A stretch of 64,000 nucleotides of DNA. Origin: Puteibacter caeruleilacunae (lineage in GTDB: Bacteria > Bacteroidota > Bacteroidia > Bacteroidales > Prolixibacteraceae). Numbering within the stretch: the first letter of the stretch is position 1; each line of letters opens with the position of its first letter. Location of the stretch: positions 216,183-280,182 of the forward strand of contig SJCO01000012.1 of the NCBI GenBank assembly GCA_005217565.1, written 5' to 3'. The notes under the pieces were generated by a model. That model did no database searches and was not told the DNA's origin. It saw only the letters and a program-made list of their open reading frames with translations. This document shows positions 9,009 to 19,184 of this stretch, piece after piece. The position numbers and the translations under genes are program-made.

Positions 9009-10265
9009 ATGGATTTACAGGATATAAAACAACGCTTTGGCATAATTGGGAACTCCCAATTCTTAAATCGGGCAATGGAAATCGCTATTCAAGTGGCACC
9101 TACAGATCTTTCTGTATTGATATCAGGAGAGAGTGGTGCAGGGAAAGAAGTATTTCCTCAAATCATACATCAATTCTCTGCCAGAAAGCATGGAAAGTAT
9201 ATTGCCGTAAACTGTGGTGCTATACCTGAAGGAACCATCGACTCTGAATTATTCGGACACGAAAAAGGTGCCTTTACAGGTGCCCTGGCTGATCGAAAGG
9301 GATACTTTGATGTTGCCAACGGCGGAACGATCTTTCTGGATGAAGTTGGGGAGTTACCGTTATCAACACAGGTACGTCTCCTTCGTGTTCTTGAAGCTGG
9401 TGAATTTATTAAAGTTGGTTCGTCGAAAGTACAAAAAACAGATGTACGCGTGGTTGCTGCAACCAATGTGGATCTACCTAATGCAATCAAACAAAATAAA
9501 TTCAGGGAAGATCTTTACTACCGACTAAATACAGTGCCCATCAGAATTGAATCGTTACGCAACCGCAAGGAAGATATTTCATTGTTGTTTCGGAAATTTG
9601 CTCAGGATTTTGCTGAAAAGTACAGGATGCCTCCTATTCGATTGGATCATGATGCAAAAGAGATTCTTATCAATTACAGGTGGCCGGGAAATATTCGTCA
9701 GCTAAAAAATATAACAGAGCAGATATCAGTTATTGAGCAAAATAGAAATATCACATCTGAAACGTTGCTCAACTATTTACCAGCAGCTTCTGCAGGAGAA
9801 CAACTTCCGGCTCTTTATCATTCACCTGATGAACAACCATCATTTTCTTCGGAGAGAGAAATACTCTACAAGGTTCTTTTCGATATGAAAAAGGATATGG
9901 GTGATCTAAAAAAGCTTGTTTTAGACATGCTTCATAGTGATGATTTCTCGGATAACATGCAGGAAGAAAATATTAACATTATCAGGAAACTATATCCTGA
10001 TGAAGCTGGCAACTACTCAACTGAAGAAGTTAATCAGCCTGCTGCGCCATCGCCTGCTCCGGTTTATAATGCTGCTCCGGTTGAAGATAATATACAAGAC
10101 ACAGAAGAGTATGTGGAAGAATCGCTTTCTTTGGCAGACAAAGAGATTGAACTCATTCGAAAAGCTCTTGAAAAACATAATGGGAAGAGGAAGTATGCAG
10201 CCAAGGATCTGGGTATCTCGGAAAGAACCCTCTACAGAAAAATCAAAGAATATGACATCAATTAA
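9009..10265 (+). CDS. Sigma-54-dependent transcriptional activator without receiver domain
   Basis: 418 residues. The AAA+ domain starts almost at the N-terminus: Walker A GESGAGKE (40-47), the sigma-54-contacting loop GAFTGA (87-92) and Walker B GGTIFLDE (about 105-112). A linker rich in Pro, Ala and Glu (about 320-375) leads to a Fis-type helix-turn-helix (about 376-418, KHNGKRKYAAKDLGISERTLYRKI). No receiver, GAF or PAS sensor precedes the AAA+ domain, so its activity must be controlled otherwise. It heads a compact run with the LptE-like gene (13-base gap), a TPR protein and secG. Targets are unknown; a sigma-54-like site lies before groES. Confidence 0.88.
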   Translation: MDLQDIKQRFGIIGNSQFLNRAMEIAIQVAPTDLSVLISGESGAGKEVFPQIIHQFSARKHGKYIAVNCGAIPEGTIDSELFGHEKGAFTGALADRKGYFDVANGGTIFLDEVGELPLSTQVRLLRVLEAGEFIKVGSSKVQKTDVRVVAATNVDLPNAIKQNKFREDLYYRLNTVPIRIESLRNRKEDISLLFRKFAQDFAEKYRMPPIRLDHDAKEILINYRWPGNIRQLKNITEQISVIEQNRNITSETLLNYLPAASAGEQLPALYHSPDEQPSFSSEREILYKVLFDMKKDMGDLKKLVLDMLHSDDFSDNMQEENINIIRKLYPDEAGNYSTEEVNQPAAPSPAPVYNAAPVEDNIQDTEEYVEESLSLADKEIELIRKALEKHNGKRKYAAKDLGISERTLYRKIKEYDIN

Positions 10266-10278
10266 TCAGATATTGAAC

Positions 10279-10794
10279 ATGACAAAAAATAAAATAGTAA
10301 CCTGTACGCTGATGTTATGCCTAACCATGTTATCGGCATGTAAAATCAACTATACATTCACAGGTGCCTCAATCAATTATGAAACCACCAAAACCTTTAG
10401 TGTTGCCGACTTTCCAAACAGGGCACGTATGGTCAATCCAAACCTTAGTCCTGAGTTTGTTGAAGCATTAAAAGATAAATTGATTTCACAAACCAGTCTG
10501 GAGATGGTGCGCGATGGTGGAGATATCATGTTTGAAGGACAAATTACCAAATACGATGTTCGCCCAATGAGTATTCAGGCCAATGATGTTGCTGCAAAAA
10601 ACCGACTTACAGTTTCGATGAAGGTGCGCTTTACCAACAATGTTGATCATGAGCAAGACTTTGAAACATCATTCTCGGCTTATGCTGAATTCAATAGTAC
10701 TCAGCTTATAAGTACCGTGGAAGATGATCTAATGGATGAGATCATTGAGCAGCTAACAGAAGACATCTTTAACAGAGCATTGGCTAACTGGTAA
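10279..10794 (+). CDS. LptE-like lipoprotein (LPS assembly)
   Basis: 171 residues from the ATG at 10279. This start gives a clean lipoprotein signal: Lys-rich start, hydrophobic stretch and lipobox LSAC with Cys21. The same frame stays open upstream inside the previous gene, but that extension has no signal-sequence sense. The body shows the pattern of the Bacteroidota LptE family (FEGQITKYDVRP, then KNRLTVSMKVRF). Family role: partner of the LptD barrel that moves LPS to the outer leaflet. Context agrees: it sits in the usual activator / LptE / TPR / secG order. Family assignment is by pattern only. Confidence 0.8.
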   Translation: MTKNKIVTCTLMLCLTMLSACKINYTFTGASINYETTKTFSVADFPNRARMVNPNLSPEFVEALKDKLISQTSLEMVRDGGDIMFEGQITKYDVRPMSIQANDVAAKNRLTVSMKVRFTNNVDHEQDFETSFSAYAEFNSTQLISTVEDDLMDEIIEQLTEDIFNRALANW

Positions 10795-10803
10795 TATCAA
10801 AGC

Positions 10804-11520
10804 ATGGACAGCAAATCCCTGAAAGAATATATGTTGAAACCGGGAAAATTGGATGAGCACACACTCATTCAACTCAAGGAGATGATCTCTGATTACCCCT
10901 GGTTTCAATCTATACATATGCTATATTTAAAAAATTTACACCAGATTGATCATCCGGGCTTTCAAAATCAATTAAATAGCTCGGCGTTGCATGTTGCCAA
11001 CAGAACCGAATTATATAATTACCTGCAAGATAAACCCGATGCTCTGCTTGAGAATAAAATAAACTCGATCAAAGAGCAAACACAACAGGTATTTGAAATG
11101 CTGATGGATGAACCTGAAGAAACATCACCAGCAGCATTTGAGTTGGAATATGCAGCAGCAGCATACACTTTTGATGATCCATCGATTCCAAAGGAAGATA
11201 ATTTATCGGAATTGGCGCGCAATATCAATCACAAGAGTGAGGAGGTTCAATCAAAACAACATGGTGAATTAAGTAGTTCATTGGCCAAGGCCACTCATGA
11301 GCTTCACCCAGAAGAGGAAAATTCAGACGCAAATACATCCCAGCAAAGTACAAGCTTAAGCGATGCGTTAATCACCGAAACCCTTGCAAAGATTTATATC
11401 AAACAGGGTTACCACAAAAAAGCCATCGAAGCTTTTCAGAAATTAAGTTTGAAATTCCCGGAAAAAAATACTTACTTTGCGCAACTTATAGAAGAAACTA
11501 AAGAATTAATGAATAAATAA
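10804..11520 (+). CDS. Conserved protein with C-terminal TPR-like repeat, function unknown
   Basis: 238 residues, no signal peptide or membrane segment. The N-terminal half (about 1-90) is helical and ends in an acidic, Ala- and Glu-rich linker. The last 50 residues (TETLAKIYIKQGYHKKAIEAF and the helix after it) read as one TPR unit. It begins 9 bases after the LptE-like gene and ends 8 bases before secG, so it is part of the operon. I know this gene only as a syntenic neighbour of secG; a scaffold role is a guess. Confidence 0.75.
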   Translation: MDSKSLKEYMLKPGKLDEHTLIQLKEMISDYPWFQSIHMLYLKNLHQIDHPGFQNQLNSSALHVANRTELYNYLQDKPDALLENKINSIKEQTQQVFEMLMDEPEETSPAAFELEYAAAAYTFDDPSIPKEDNLSELARNINHKSEEVQSKQHGELSSSLAKATHELHPEEENSDANTSQQSTSLSDALITETLAKIYIKQGYHKKAIEAFQKLSLKFPEKNTYFAQLIEETKELMNK

Positions 11521-11528
11521 ACGGAACT

Positions 11529-11882
11529 ATGTATACGCTTTTAACCGTACTTATTTTCCTTGTGTGTATTCTTTTGATTTTGATCGTATTGGTTCAAAAT
11601 TCAAAAGGTGGAGGACTTGCATCAAATTTCCAGTCATCGAACCAAATTATGGGAGTTCGTAAAACTACCGACTTTTTGGAAAAAGCGACATGGTATCTAG
11701 CAGGTGCATTATTGATCTTAAGCGTAGCAGCAAGTGCAGCTATTCAAAGAAATGAATCAACTAATGCTTCTAGAATTGAGCAACAAATTGAAGAAGCTCA
11801 ACCTGCAGGACTTCCTAATTTCCCAGAAGCTGGACAAGGAGAACAGCAGGAAGAAGCTCAACCAGAGCAGAAAGCTGAATAA
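11529..11882 (+). CDS. secG: Preprotein translocase subunit SecG
   Basis: 117 residues. Two membrane helices (about 3-22 and 55-72) flank the conserved SecG loop VQNSKGGGLAS (about 22-32), and the C-terminus is a Gln/Glu-rich tail longer than in E. coli SecG. It assists SecYE in exporting unfolded proteins across the inner membrane. It is the last gene of the operon that starts with the sigma-54 activator; a strong hairpin terminator follows at 11906. Confidence 0.92.
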   Translation: MYTLLTVLIFLVCILLILIVLVQNSKGGGLASNFQSSNQIMGVRKTTDFLEKATWYLAGALLILSVAASAAIQRNESTNASRIEQQIEEAQPAGLPNFPEAGQGEQQEEAQPEQKAE

Positions 11883-11905
11883 GAAAATTTAGACAACTAA
11901 ATAAT

Positions 11906-11940
11906 AAAGGGCTATTGAGTAATCAGTAGCCCTTTTTATT
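11906..11940 (+). terminator. Rho-independent terminator after secG
   Basis: AAAGGGCTA (11906-11914) pairs with TAGCCCTTT (11927-11935), and T-rich sequence follows. Confidence 0.85.
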
Positions 11941-11952
11941 TTTTCATGTCAT

Positions 11953-11974
11953 CATGTCAGGGCACCCTGACATG
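11953..11974. repeat. 22-bp palindrome upstream of groES
   Basis: CATGTCAGGG (11953-11962) and CCCTGACATG (11965-11974) are perfect reverse complements separated by two bases. A partial direct copy (CATGTCAT) lies just upstream. There is no T-run, and the loop is too tight for a good terminator, so a protein-binding site is plausible. Confidence 0.6.
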
Positions 11975-12039
11975 TCACCATCCTCCTGAATTTCAATATC
12001 TTATCCCTCTTTTTATTTCCTTTTCAAAAAAAGTAACTG

Positions 12040-12047
12040 TAAATTTG
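12040..12047 (+). promoter_or_regulatory. Candidate vegetative -7 box for groESL
   Basis: TAAATTTG is an exact TAnnTTTG match about 90 bases before groES. A -33 TTTG at the usual distance is not evident. Confidence 0.35.
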
Positions 12048-12071
12048 TGTCTACTTTTCAGTGAAAGTCGT

Positions 12072-12088
12072 TTGGCACAGAATCTGTT
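12072..12088 (+). promoter_or_regulatory. Sigma-54-like promoter upstream of groES
   Basis: TTGGCACAGAATCTGTT matches the -24/-12 consensus YTGGCACGRNNNTTGCW at 14 of 17 positions, with the -24 GG intact; the -12 GC is replaced by GT. It lies 52 bases before the groES ATG. The activator gene at 9009 makes sigma-54 control plausible but does not prove it. Confidence 0.45.
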
Positions 12089-12140
12089 AGATCAGGCTGT
12101 GTAAATACAAAATCAAAATAAAAACTTAAATACAATCAAA

Positions 12141-12419
12141 ATGGCAGATTTAAAAGGAAGAATCTTAGCAGGAAAAATCCTGGTACAGCCACAGGCTGCA
12201 GAAGAGAAAACAGCTAGTGGAATTATCATTCCTGATTCAGCAAAAGAAAAACCACTTCAAGGCGTAGTAGCATTGGTTGGAGCTGACAAAAAAGATGAAC
12301 CAATGGAGATTGCTGTAGGTGATGTAGTATTCTACGGTAAGTATGCAGGAACAGAGTTGAACATCGACGGTGTTGACTACTTGCTTCTTTCACAGACTGA
12401 CGTATTGTACATCAACTAA
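12141..12419 (+). CDS. groES: Co-chaperonin GroES
   Basis: 92 residues. It has the GroES core: GRILAGKILVQPQ at the start, the mobile-loop segment around EEKTASGIIIPDSAKEKP, then VGDVVFYGKYAGTEL. As a heptameric lid it closes the GroEL folding chamber in the cytoplasm. It lies 33 bases before groEL in the usual order. Heat-shock control could come from the sigma-54-like site, the vegetative -7 box or the 22-bp palindrome upstream; no CIRCE element was seen. Confidence 0.97.
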   Translation: MADLKGRILAGKILVQPQAAEEKTASGIIIPDSAKEKPLQGVVALVGADKKDEPMEIAVGDVVFYGKYAGTELNIDGVDYLLLSQTDVLYIN

Positions 12420-12431
12420 TTTGTATTCTAA

Positions 12432-14096
<1,665 letters not shown>

Positions 14097-14126
14097 TAAG
14101 ATACATCTTTAATAACTCAATATATC

Positions 14127-14159
14127 AAGAGGCTGTCAACATTGGCAGCCTCTTTTTTT
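14127..14159 (+). terminator. Rho-independent terminator after groEL
   Basis: AAGAGGCTG (14127-14135) pairs with CAGCCTCTT (14146-14154), followed by a run of T. Confidence 0.88.
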
Positions 14160-14223
14160 ATTATCTGTAAGTCAATTTGTCCTTGAGCCGTAAGACTATT
14201 CAGCTTTGGCTTAATCCAAAACC

Positions 14224-14270
14224 GAAGGAAGAAAGGTCAAGGCTATGTGCCCTCTTACCTTTCTTCCTTC
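14224..14270. repeat. Perfect 14-bp stem-loop between groEL and the next gene
   Basis: GAAGGAAGAAAGGT (14224-14237) is the exact reverse complement of 14257-14270, with a 19-base loop. It lies 65 bases past the groEL terminator and before the next promoter. No T-run directly follows. It may belong to a small RNA or to a leader. Confidence 0.55.
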
Positions 14271-14311
14271 TATTCAACCATTTCCCTTTTTCACGTTTCA
14301 ATTCCTTCTTT

Positions 14312-14341
14312 TTTCGTTCTCCATATAATTCACTACCTTAG
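14312..14341 (+). promoter_or_regulatory. Candidate promoter of the outer-membrane-type protein gene
   Basis: TTCG (14312-14315), then 18 bases, then TACCTTAG (14334-14341); each box is one base away from the Bacteroidota consensus. The gene starts 44 bases downstream. Confidence 0.28.
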
Positions 14342-14385
14342 TGCGCATTATAAACTAAATTAATTTAAACAGTTCACAACCCACC

Positions 14386-15642
14386 ATGAAACAATTAAAA
14401 TCGTTTTTAGCACTTGCACTGCTATTTATTGCGACCAGTACAATTGCACAAATCAAATTCACAAAAGGGTATATTATTGACATTAACAACAACAAGTACT
14501 CTTGCTTTATTCGCAATAACGGTAACCAAAACTCTGGAGCAAACTATTCTTACAAGATCTATGAGAAGGATACCCCAAAAGATATTGACATGAAAGCAGT
14601 CAAAGAATTTGGGATAGACAATCAACTTAGATATGTTCGCTCACTTATCGCGATTGACATCTCTAGCGATAATATCAGAGATGAGAAAGAGATTCAAAAT
14701 TCAGCAGAAATTGAGAAAGGATTTGCATTCTTAAAAGAAGTAATGCGTGGAGGAACAACTTCCTTGCTGTATTTCTTCTTTGAAGGAAAGGGATATTACT
14801 TTTACAAACAAGGAGAAGCAGATGCTGAGTTGCTGGTATTTAAAAAGTACAACGTTGAGAAAGAATCGCGTGTGGTAACAAAGATCATTTACGATCAGTT
14901 ATTCCAGGAACAGTTAAAGCAAAAGTTTCCATGCTCTATTAACACAAAAACGGTTCGTTACAATGAGCGTTCGTTAACCAATTACTTTAAGACTTATTTT
15001 AATGAGACTAATAAACAGTTTCAGACTAACAGAACTGATGACGAATCAACATCAGGGGAATTAAGAGCTAAATTGGTTCTAACCGGGAATAAATCCTCAT
15101 ACACAATCAATGATGAATCGAGGTTGCTTTCATTCCCTTTTGATGATCAAAACAATATGGGCTTTGGTCTTGAGGTGGAATATCTTTTTAAGTTCAACCG
15201 AAATAAGTTTGGTATTTTTGCAGAAGCCAACTACATGAGCTATGATGGCACCACTTATGCTACTGAGGCTCTTGAGAGCTCGCAAGCATCACCAATTAAC
15301 ATCGACTATAAATACCTTGAGTTTCCTATTGGTATCTGCTACTATAGTCACTTGAATGCCAAACAAGATGCCAACTTGTTTGTGAAGTTTGGTTATGCTC
15401 CTAACACTGTATTGAGCTCTTCAAAGCTAACAATGTGGAACGACAATAACGAGAAAGAAATGTCTGGATCCGGCAACATGTTCTATGGAGTAGGATTTAA
15501 CTATCGCCGTTTTAGCATTGAATTCCGACAATATACAGATCGTAATATCACCCAGGGTGTTCACAATTACGGATCTGATTATGGTAACACATCATTAAGA
15601 CTATCTTTCCAACTTGTAAAAGTTAGAGGTAATCAGAAATAA
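14386..15642 (+). CDS. Predicted outer-membrane beta-barrel protein, function unknown
   Basis: 418 residues. Residues 1-21 form a clear signal peptide ending near TIAQ. The N-terminal part (FTKGYIIDINNNKYSCFI, about 25-42) resembles a domain seen in many Bacteroidota surface proteins of unknown role. The C-terminal half (about 230-418) has alternating hydrophobic strands and aromatic residues, such as FGLEVEYLFKFNR and YGVGFNYRRFSIEFRQY, as in porin-like barrels. It is transcribed alone between the groEL and Asp-box gene terminators. I cannot name a substrate. Confidence 0.65.
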   Translation: MKQLKSFLALALLFIATSTIAQIKFTKGYIIDINNNKYSCFIRNNGNQNSGANYSYKIYEKDTPKDIDMKAVKEFGIDNQLRYVRSLIAIDISSDNIRDEKEIQNSAEIEKGFAFLKEVMRGGTTSLLYFFFEGKGYYFYKQGEADAELLVFKKYNVEKESRVVTKIIYDQLFQEQLKQKFPCSINTKTVRYNERSLTNYFKTYFNETNKQFQTNRTDDESTSGELRAKLVLTGNKSSYTINDESRLLSFPFDDQNNMGFGLEVEYLFKFNRNKFGIFAEANYMSYDGTTYATEALESSQASPINIDYKYLEFPIGICYYSHLNAKQDANLFVKFGYAPNTVLSSSKLTMWNDNNEKEMSGSGNMFYGVGFNYRRFSIEFRQYTDRNITQGVHNYGSDYGNTSLRLSFQLVKVRGNQK

Positions 15643-15649
15643 ATCTACC

Positions 15650-15711
15650 CTATCCTCTTTGTGGCTTGTCATTAGATAACCACAAAGAGGATAGATATCT
15701 TTCTATTTTTT
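15650..15711 (+). terminator. Terminator after the barrel protein gene
   Basis: A perfect 15-bp stem (15650-15664 with 15680-15694) is followed by a T-rich stretch ending in six T. Confidence 0.85.
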
Positions 15712-15854
15712 CTTCCCTTCTATCAATTCCTGTCGGGAAACATATTGTACAGCGATCATTTTTTTAGTAGTATTGTTTTCAAACTTAATTCCGGACATCT
15801 TCGAATACAATTAATTAAGCTTGATGGATATCTGGATCTAATCCTTTTACTACT

Positions 15855-18800
15855 ATGATTCGTAAAAACCAATCGCTCTACATCCTGGCATTGCTTGCCA
15901 TGTGGATGTTTTCTGGCACCACAGCTTTTGCCAAGAAAAAAGAACAAAAGAAAGAAGAAACTCCCAAAGACACACTCTCCTCGATTGTTAGCGGACTAAA
16001 GTTCCGAAATATTGGTCCCGCCTGGGCATCCGGACGTATTGCCGATTTTGCCGTTAATCCTAAAAACCATAGCGAATACTACGTGGCCGTTGCCAGTGGT
16101 AATATCTTTAAAACCACCAACAACGGTACAACGTGGAAACCGATTTTCGACAATTACGGCTCTTACTCTATCGGTTGCATTGAATTGGATCCGAACAATT
16201 CAAATATCGTATGGGTAGGAACCGGAGAGAACAATCACCAAAGAGCTTTAGGATATGGTGATGGAGTGTATCTTTCTCTTGATGGTGGTAAATCGTTTAA
16301 AAACATGGGACTTAAAGATTCCCGCCACATCGGAGGAATTGTAATTGATCCGCGTAACTCCAATACTGTTTTTGTTGCAGCAGAAGGATCAGCATGGGGC
16401 CCCGGAGGAGATCGAGGTCTGTATAAAACTACCGATGGCGGTAAAACATGGAACAAGGTCCTTGAAATTTCTGAGCACACAGGTGTAAATAACGTAGTAA
16501 TGGATCCTTCTAATCCTGATATCATGTATGCAACCTCTGAGCAACGTCGTCGTCATGTACATACGAAAATTGGAGGAGGACCTGAATCTGCAGTTTATAA
16601 ATCAACCGATGGTGGAGAAACCTGGAGAAAGATCATGAAAGGACTTCCGGGAGTACATATCGGAGGTATGGGTATCGATGTTTCTCCTGTAGATCCAAAT
16701 GTTGTATACCTGATTTTAGAGGCAGCAGAAAACAAAGGAGCCTTTTATCGCTCAACCAATAAAGGAGAAAGTTGGGAAAAGATGAGTGATCATAGTTCAA
16801 GTGGACAATACTATAATGAGATCTATTGTGATCCTGTTGATGTTAATCGTGTTTTTTCTGTAGAGACATTCACTCACTATACATTAAATGGCGGAAAGAC
16901 ATGGACCCGATTGAGTACCAATAAGCGTCATGTTGATGATCACGCCATCTGGATAGATCCTAATCAAACCTGCCACTTTATCATTGGAGGTGACGGTGGT
17001 ATTTATGAAACATGGGATAATGGAGCTACATTCGATTTTAAAGAAAACCTACCTATTACTCAGTTTTACAGGGTCGCTGTTGATAATGCCAAACCTTTCT
17101 ATAATGTATATGGCGGAACACAGGATAATAATTCCATGGGAGGACCATCACGCACTATAAGCAGAAGTGGTGTAACCAGTGATGAATGGTTCGTTACACA
17201 GGGAGGTGACGGTTTCTGGGCTGCAATTGATCCAGTTGACGACAATATTGTATACTCAGAATATCAATATGGTAATATGTTCCGATTCAACAAACTCACA
17301 CGTGAATCAACCAAGATTAAGCCTATAGAAAAAGCAGATGAGCTTGCTTATAAATGGAATTGGAATGCACCTTTAATTATCAGTCCGCACAACCACGAAC
17401 GCATTTATTGCGCTGCAAATATGGTTTTCAGAAGTGATAATCAAGGAAACAAATGGGACAGAATCAGTGAAGATCTGACTACAAAGACTGATAGAAACAC
17501 ATGGCCTGTAATGGGCAAATTCTGGAGTGCTGACGCCGTATCTAAAGATGTTTCAACATCACAATTCGGAACAATTGTTTCGTTGGATGAGTCTGCAAAA
17601 CAAGAAAACTTATTATATGCAGGAACCGATGATGGCGTTATCGCTGTCACAGAAAACGCTAAAGATTGGGTACAGTACAAATCATTTCCTGGAATTCCAG
17701 AATACACATATGTAAGCGATATTGTTCCAGATAGATTTGATGCCAATGTGGTATATGCTTCATTTGACAATCGCAAAAGAGATGATTTCAAACCATACAT
17801 TCTAAAAAGTACAGACAAAGGAAAAACCTGGACAGCTATTCAGGGCAATTTACCAGAGAACGGAACAGTCCACTCTATTGCCCAGGATTTCAAAGATCCT
17901 AACCTACTATTTGTAGGTACAGAGTTTGGAATTTTCTTCACCAATAATGCAGGTGAAACCTGGACGCAAATAAAGAGTGGTATTCCAACGATTGCTGTTC
18001 GCGACATTGCTCTTCAGGAAAGAGAATCAGATTTGGTAATTGCTACGTTTGGTCGTGGATTCTATATTCTGGATGACTATTCTGCATTAAGAGGTCTGGA
18101 CAAAGAGACTCTTAATAAAGCTGGTCATATTTTCCCTGCCAAAGATGCATTGATGTATATTCAATCAAGTGGTAGAGGTAATCAAGGGCAGACTTACTTC
18201 TTTGCGAAGAATCCTGATTATGGAGTAACATTCACTTACTATTTGAAAGAAGCTCCAAAATCAAGCAAGTCACTTCGTCAGGAAAAAGAAAAGGAGTTGT
18301 TCAAAGAGAGCAAACCTATACCTCAACTTGACTGGAGAGCTGCTGAGCTGGAGGCGATGGAAGAAAAAGCTCATTTAATCTTTACCATTAAAGATCAGCA
18401 AGGAACTATAGTTCGTAAGCTAAATGCAGCTCCATCGAAAGGAATCCATCGCATTACTTGGGATCTGAAATATGCTGATCACCAACCAGTAAAAGGAGAT
18501 AAATATGATCCTACAAAGAACACTCCATCTGGCATGATGGCAATGCCTGGAAATTATTCTGTGCAGTTGAGTCTTTGGGATAATGAACAAGTAACCACTC
18601 TAACAGAACCTGTTCAATTCACCGTTCGCCCATTGACCAATCCATACCTGGAAGAAGACAAGCTTCAGGAATTGGTGGTATTCAGACAAAAGGTGTCGAA
18701 ATTGGGTAGTGCAATTGTCGCAGCAGATAAGTTCAACCAAGAATTAATCAAGAAAGTTGAAGCAATGAAAAAGTCGGTACACCAGGCTGCTACTGCTGAC

Positions 18801-19139
18801 AATGTATTGATGGATAAAGTTCGTAATATCGCAAATCAACTTGAAGAGATTCGTTTTACGATTCATGGAATTGATGCTAAAGCAAGCTGGGAAGAAATCC
18901 CTCCTGCAAAGCTACCAATGATGAGACGTTTGGGCGAAGTAGTTTATGCTCACTATCGATCAGCTGCTCCTGTTACCAGCACGGAGAAAGAGCAGTATGA
19001 TATTCTTAAAAAGCAATTACCTTCATTACTTGAGAAACTGAAGAATCTTTCTGAAAATACAATTCCTTCCATTGAAAAAGAGCTTAATAAAATTAATGCT
19101 CCATGGACACCAGGCAGACTGCCGGTTTGGAATGAATAG
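15855..19139 (+). CDS. Large secreted Asp-box (BNR/sortilin-like) beta-propeller protein
   Basis: 1094 residues. Signal peptide about 1-26 (ends TTAFA), then a charged Lys/Glu segment, then FRNIGPAWASGRI, the usual opening of this family. At least six Asp-box turns of the form S/T-x-D-x-G-x-T/S-W/F follow (SLDGGKSF, TTDGGKTW, STDGGETW, STNKGESW, STDKGKTW), giving a double propeller up to about residue 760. The last 300 residues include a DLKYADHQP beta domain and a helical end. Family members are often labelled glycosyl hydrolase or VPS10-like, but no catalytic residues are known, so an enzymatic claim is not supported. Likely periplasmic or outer-surface. Confidence 0.78.
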   Translation: MIRKNQSLYILALLAMWMFSGTTAFAKKKEQKKEETPKDTLSSIVSGLKFRNIGPAWASGRIADFAVNPKNHSEYYVAVASGNIFKTTNNGTTWKPIFDNYGSYSIGCIELDPNNSNIVWVGTGENNHQRALGYGDGVYLSLDGGKSFKNMGLKDSRHIGGIVIDPRNSNTVFVAAEGSAWGPGGDRGLYKTTDGGKTWNKVLEISEHTGVNNVVMDPSNPDIMYATSEQRRRHVHTKIGGGPESAVYKSTDGGETWRKIMKGLPGVHIGGMGIDVSPVDPNVVYLILEAAENKGAFYRSTNKGESWEKMSDHSSSGQYYNEIYCDPVDVNRVFSVETFTHYTLNGGKTWTRLSTNKRHVDDHAIWIDPNQTCHFIIGGDGGIYETWDNGATFDFKENLPITQFYRVAVDNAKPFYNVYGGTQDNNSMGGPSRTISRSGVTSDEWFVTQGGDGFWAAIDPVDDNIVYSEYQYGNMFRFNKLTRESTKIKPIEKADELAYKWNWNAPLIISPHNHERIYCAANMVFRSDNQGNKWDRISEDLTTKTDRNTWPVMGKFWSADAVSKDVSTSQFGTIVSLDESAKQENLLYAGTDDGVIAVTENAKDWVQYKSFPGIPEYTYVSDIVPDRFDANVVYASFDNRKRDDFKPYILKSTDKGKTWTAIQGNLPENGTVHSIAQDFKDPNLLFVGTEFGIFFTNNAGETWTQIKSGIPTIAVRDIALQERESDLVIATFGRGFYILDDYSALRGLDKETLNKAGHIFPAKDALMYIQSSGRGNQGQTYFFAKNPDYGVTFTYYLKEAPKSSKSLRQEKEKELFKESKPIPQLDWRAAELEAMEEKAHLIFTIKDQQGTIVRKLNAAPSKGIHRITWDLKYADHQPVKGDKYDPTKNTPSGMMAMPGNYSVQLSLWDNEQVTTLTEPVQFTVRPLTNPYLEEDKLQELVVFRQKVSKLGSAIVAADKFNQELIKKVEAMKKSVHQAATADNVLMDKVRNIANQLEEIRFTIHGIDAKASWEEIPPAKLPMMRRLGEVVYAHYRSAAPVTSTEKEQYDILKKQLPSLLEKLKNLSENTIPSIEKELNKINAPWTPGRLPVWNE

Positions 19140-19144
19140 ATGAT

Positions 19145-19184
19145 AAAAAAAGCCTTCCTGCTTATTTAACAGGAAGGCTTTTTT
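19145..19184. terminator. Bidirectional terminator between convergent genes
   Basis: AAAAAAGCCTTCCTG (19145-19160 region) pairs with CAGGAAGGCTTTTTT (19170-19184). A/T runs on both sides serve the Asp-box gene and dgt. Confidence 0.88.

Noticed and set aside
9937..10278. Long N-terminal extension of the LptE-like protein
   Set aside because: It lies inside the sigma-54 activator gene in another frame and has no signal-sequence character; the ATG at 10279 gives a proper lipoprotein signal.
15855..19139. Sialidase or other glycosyl hydrolase activity
   Set aside because: Asp-box repeats alone do not make a sialidase, and no catalytic Arg triad or Tyr/Glu pair could be recognised.
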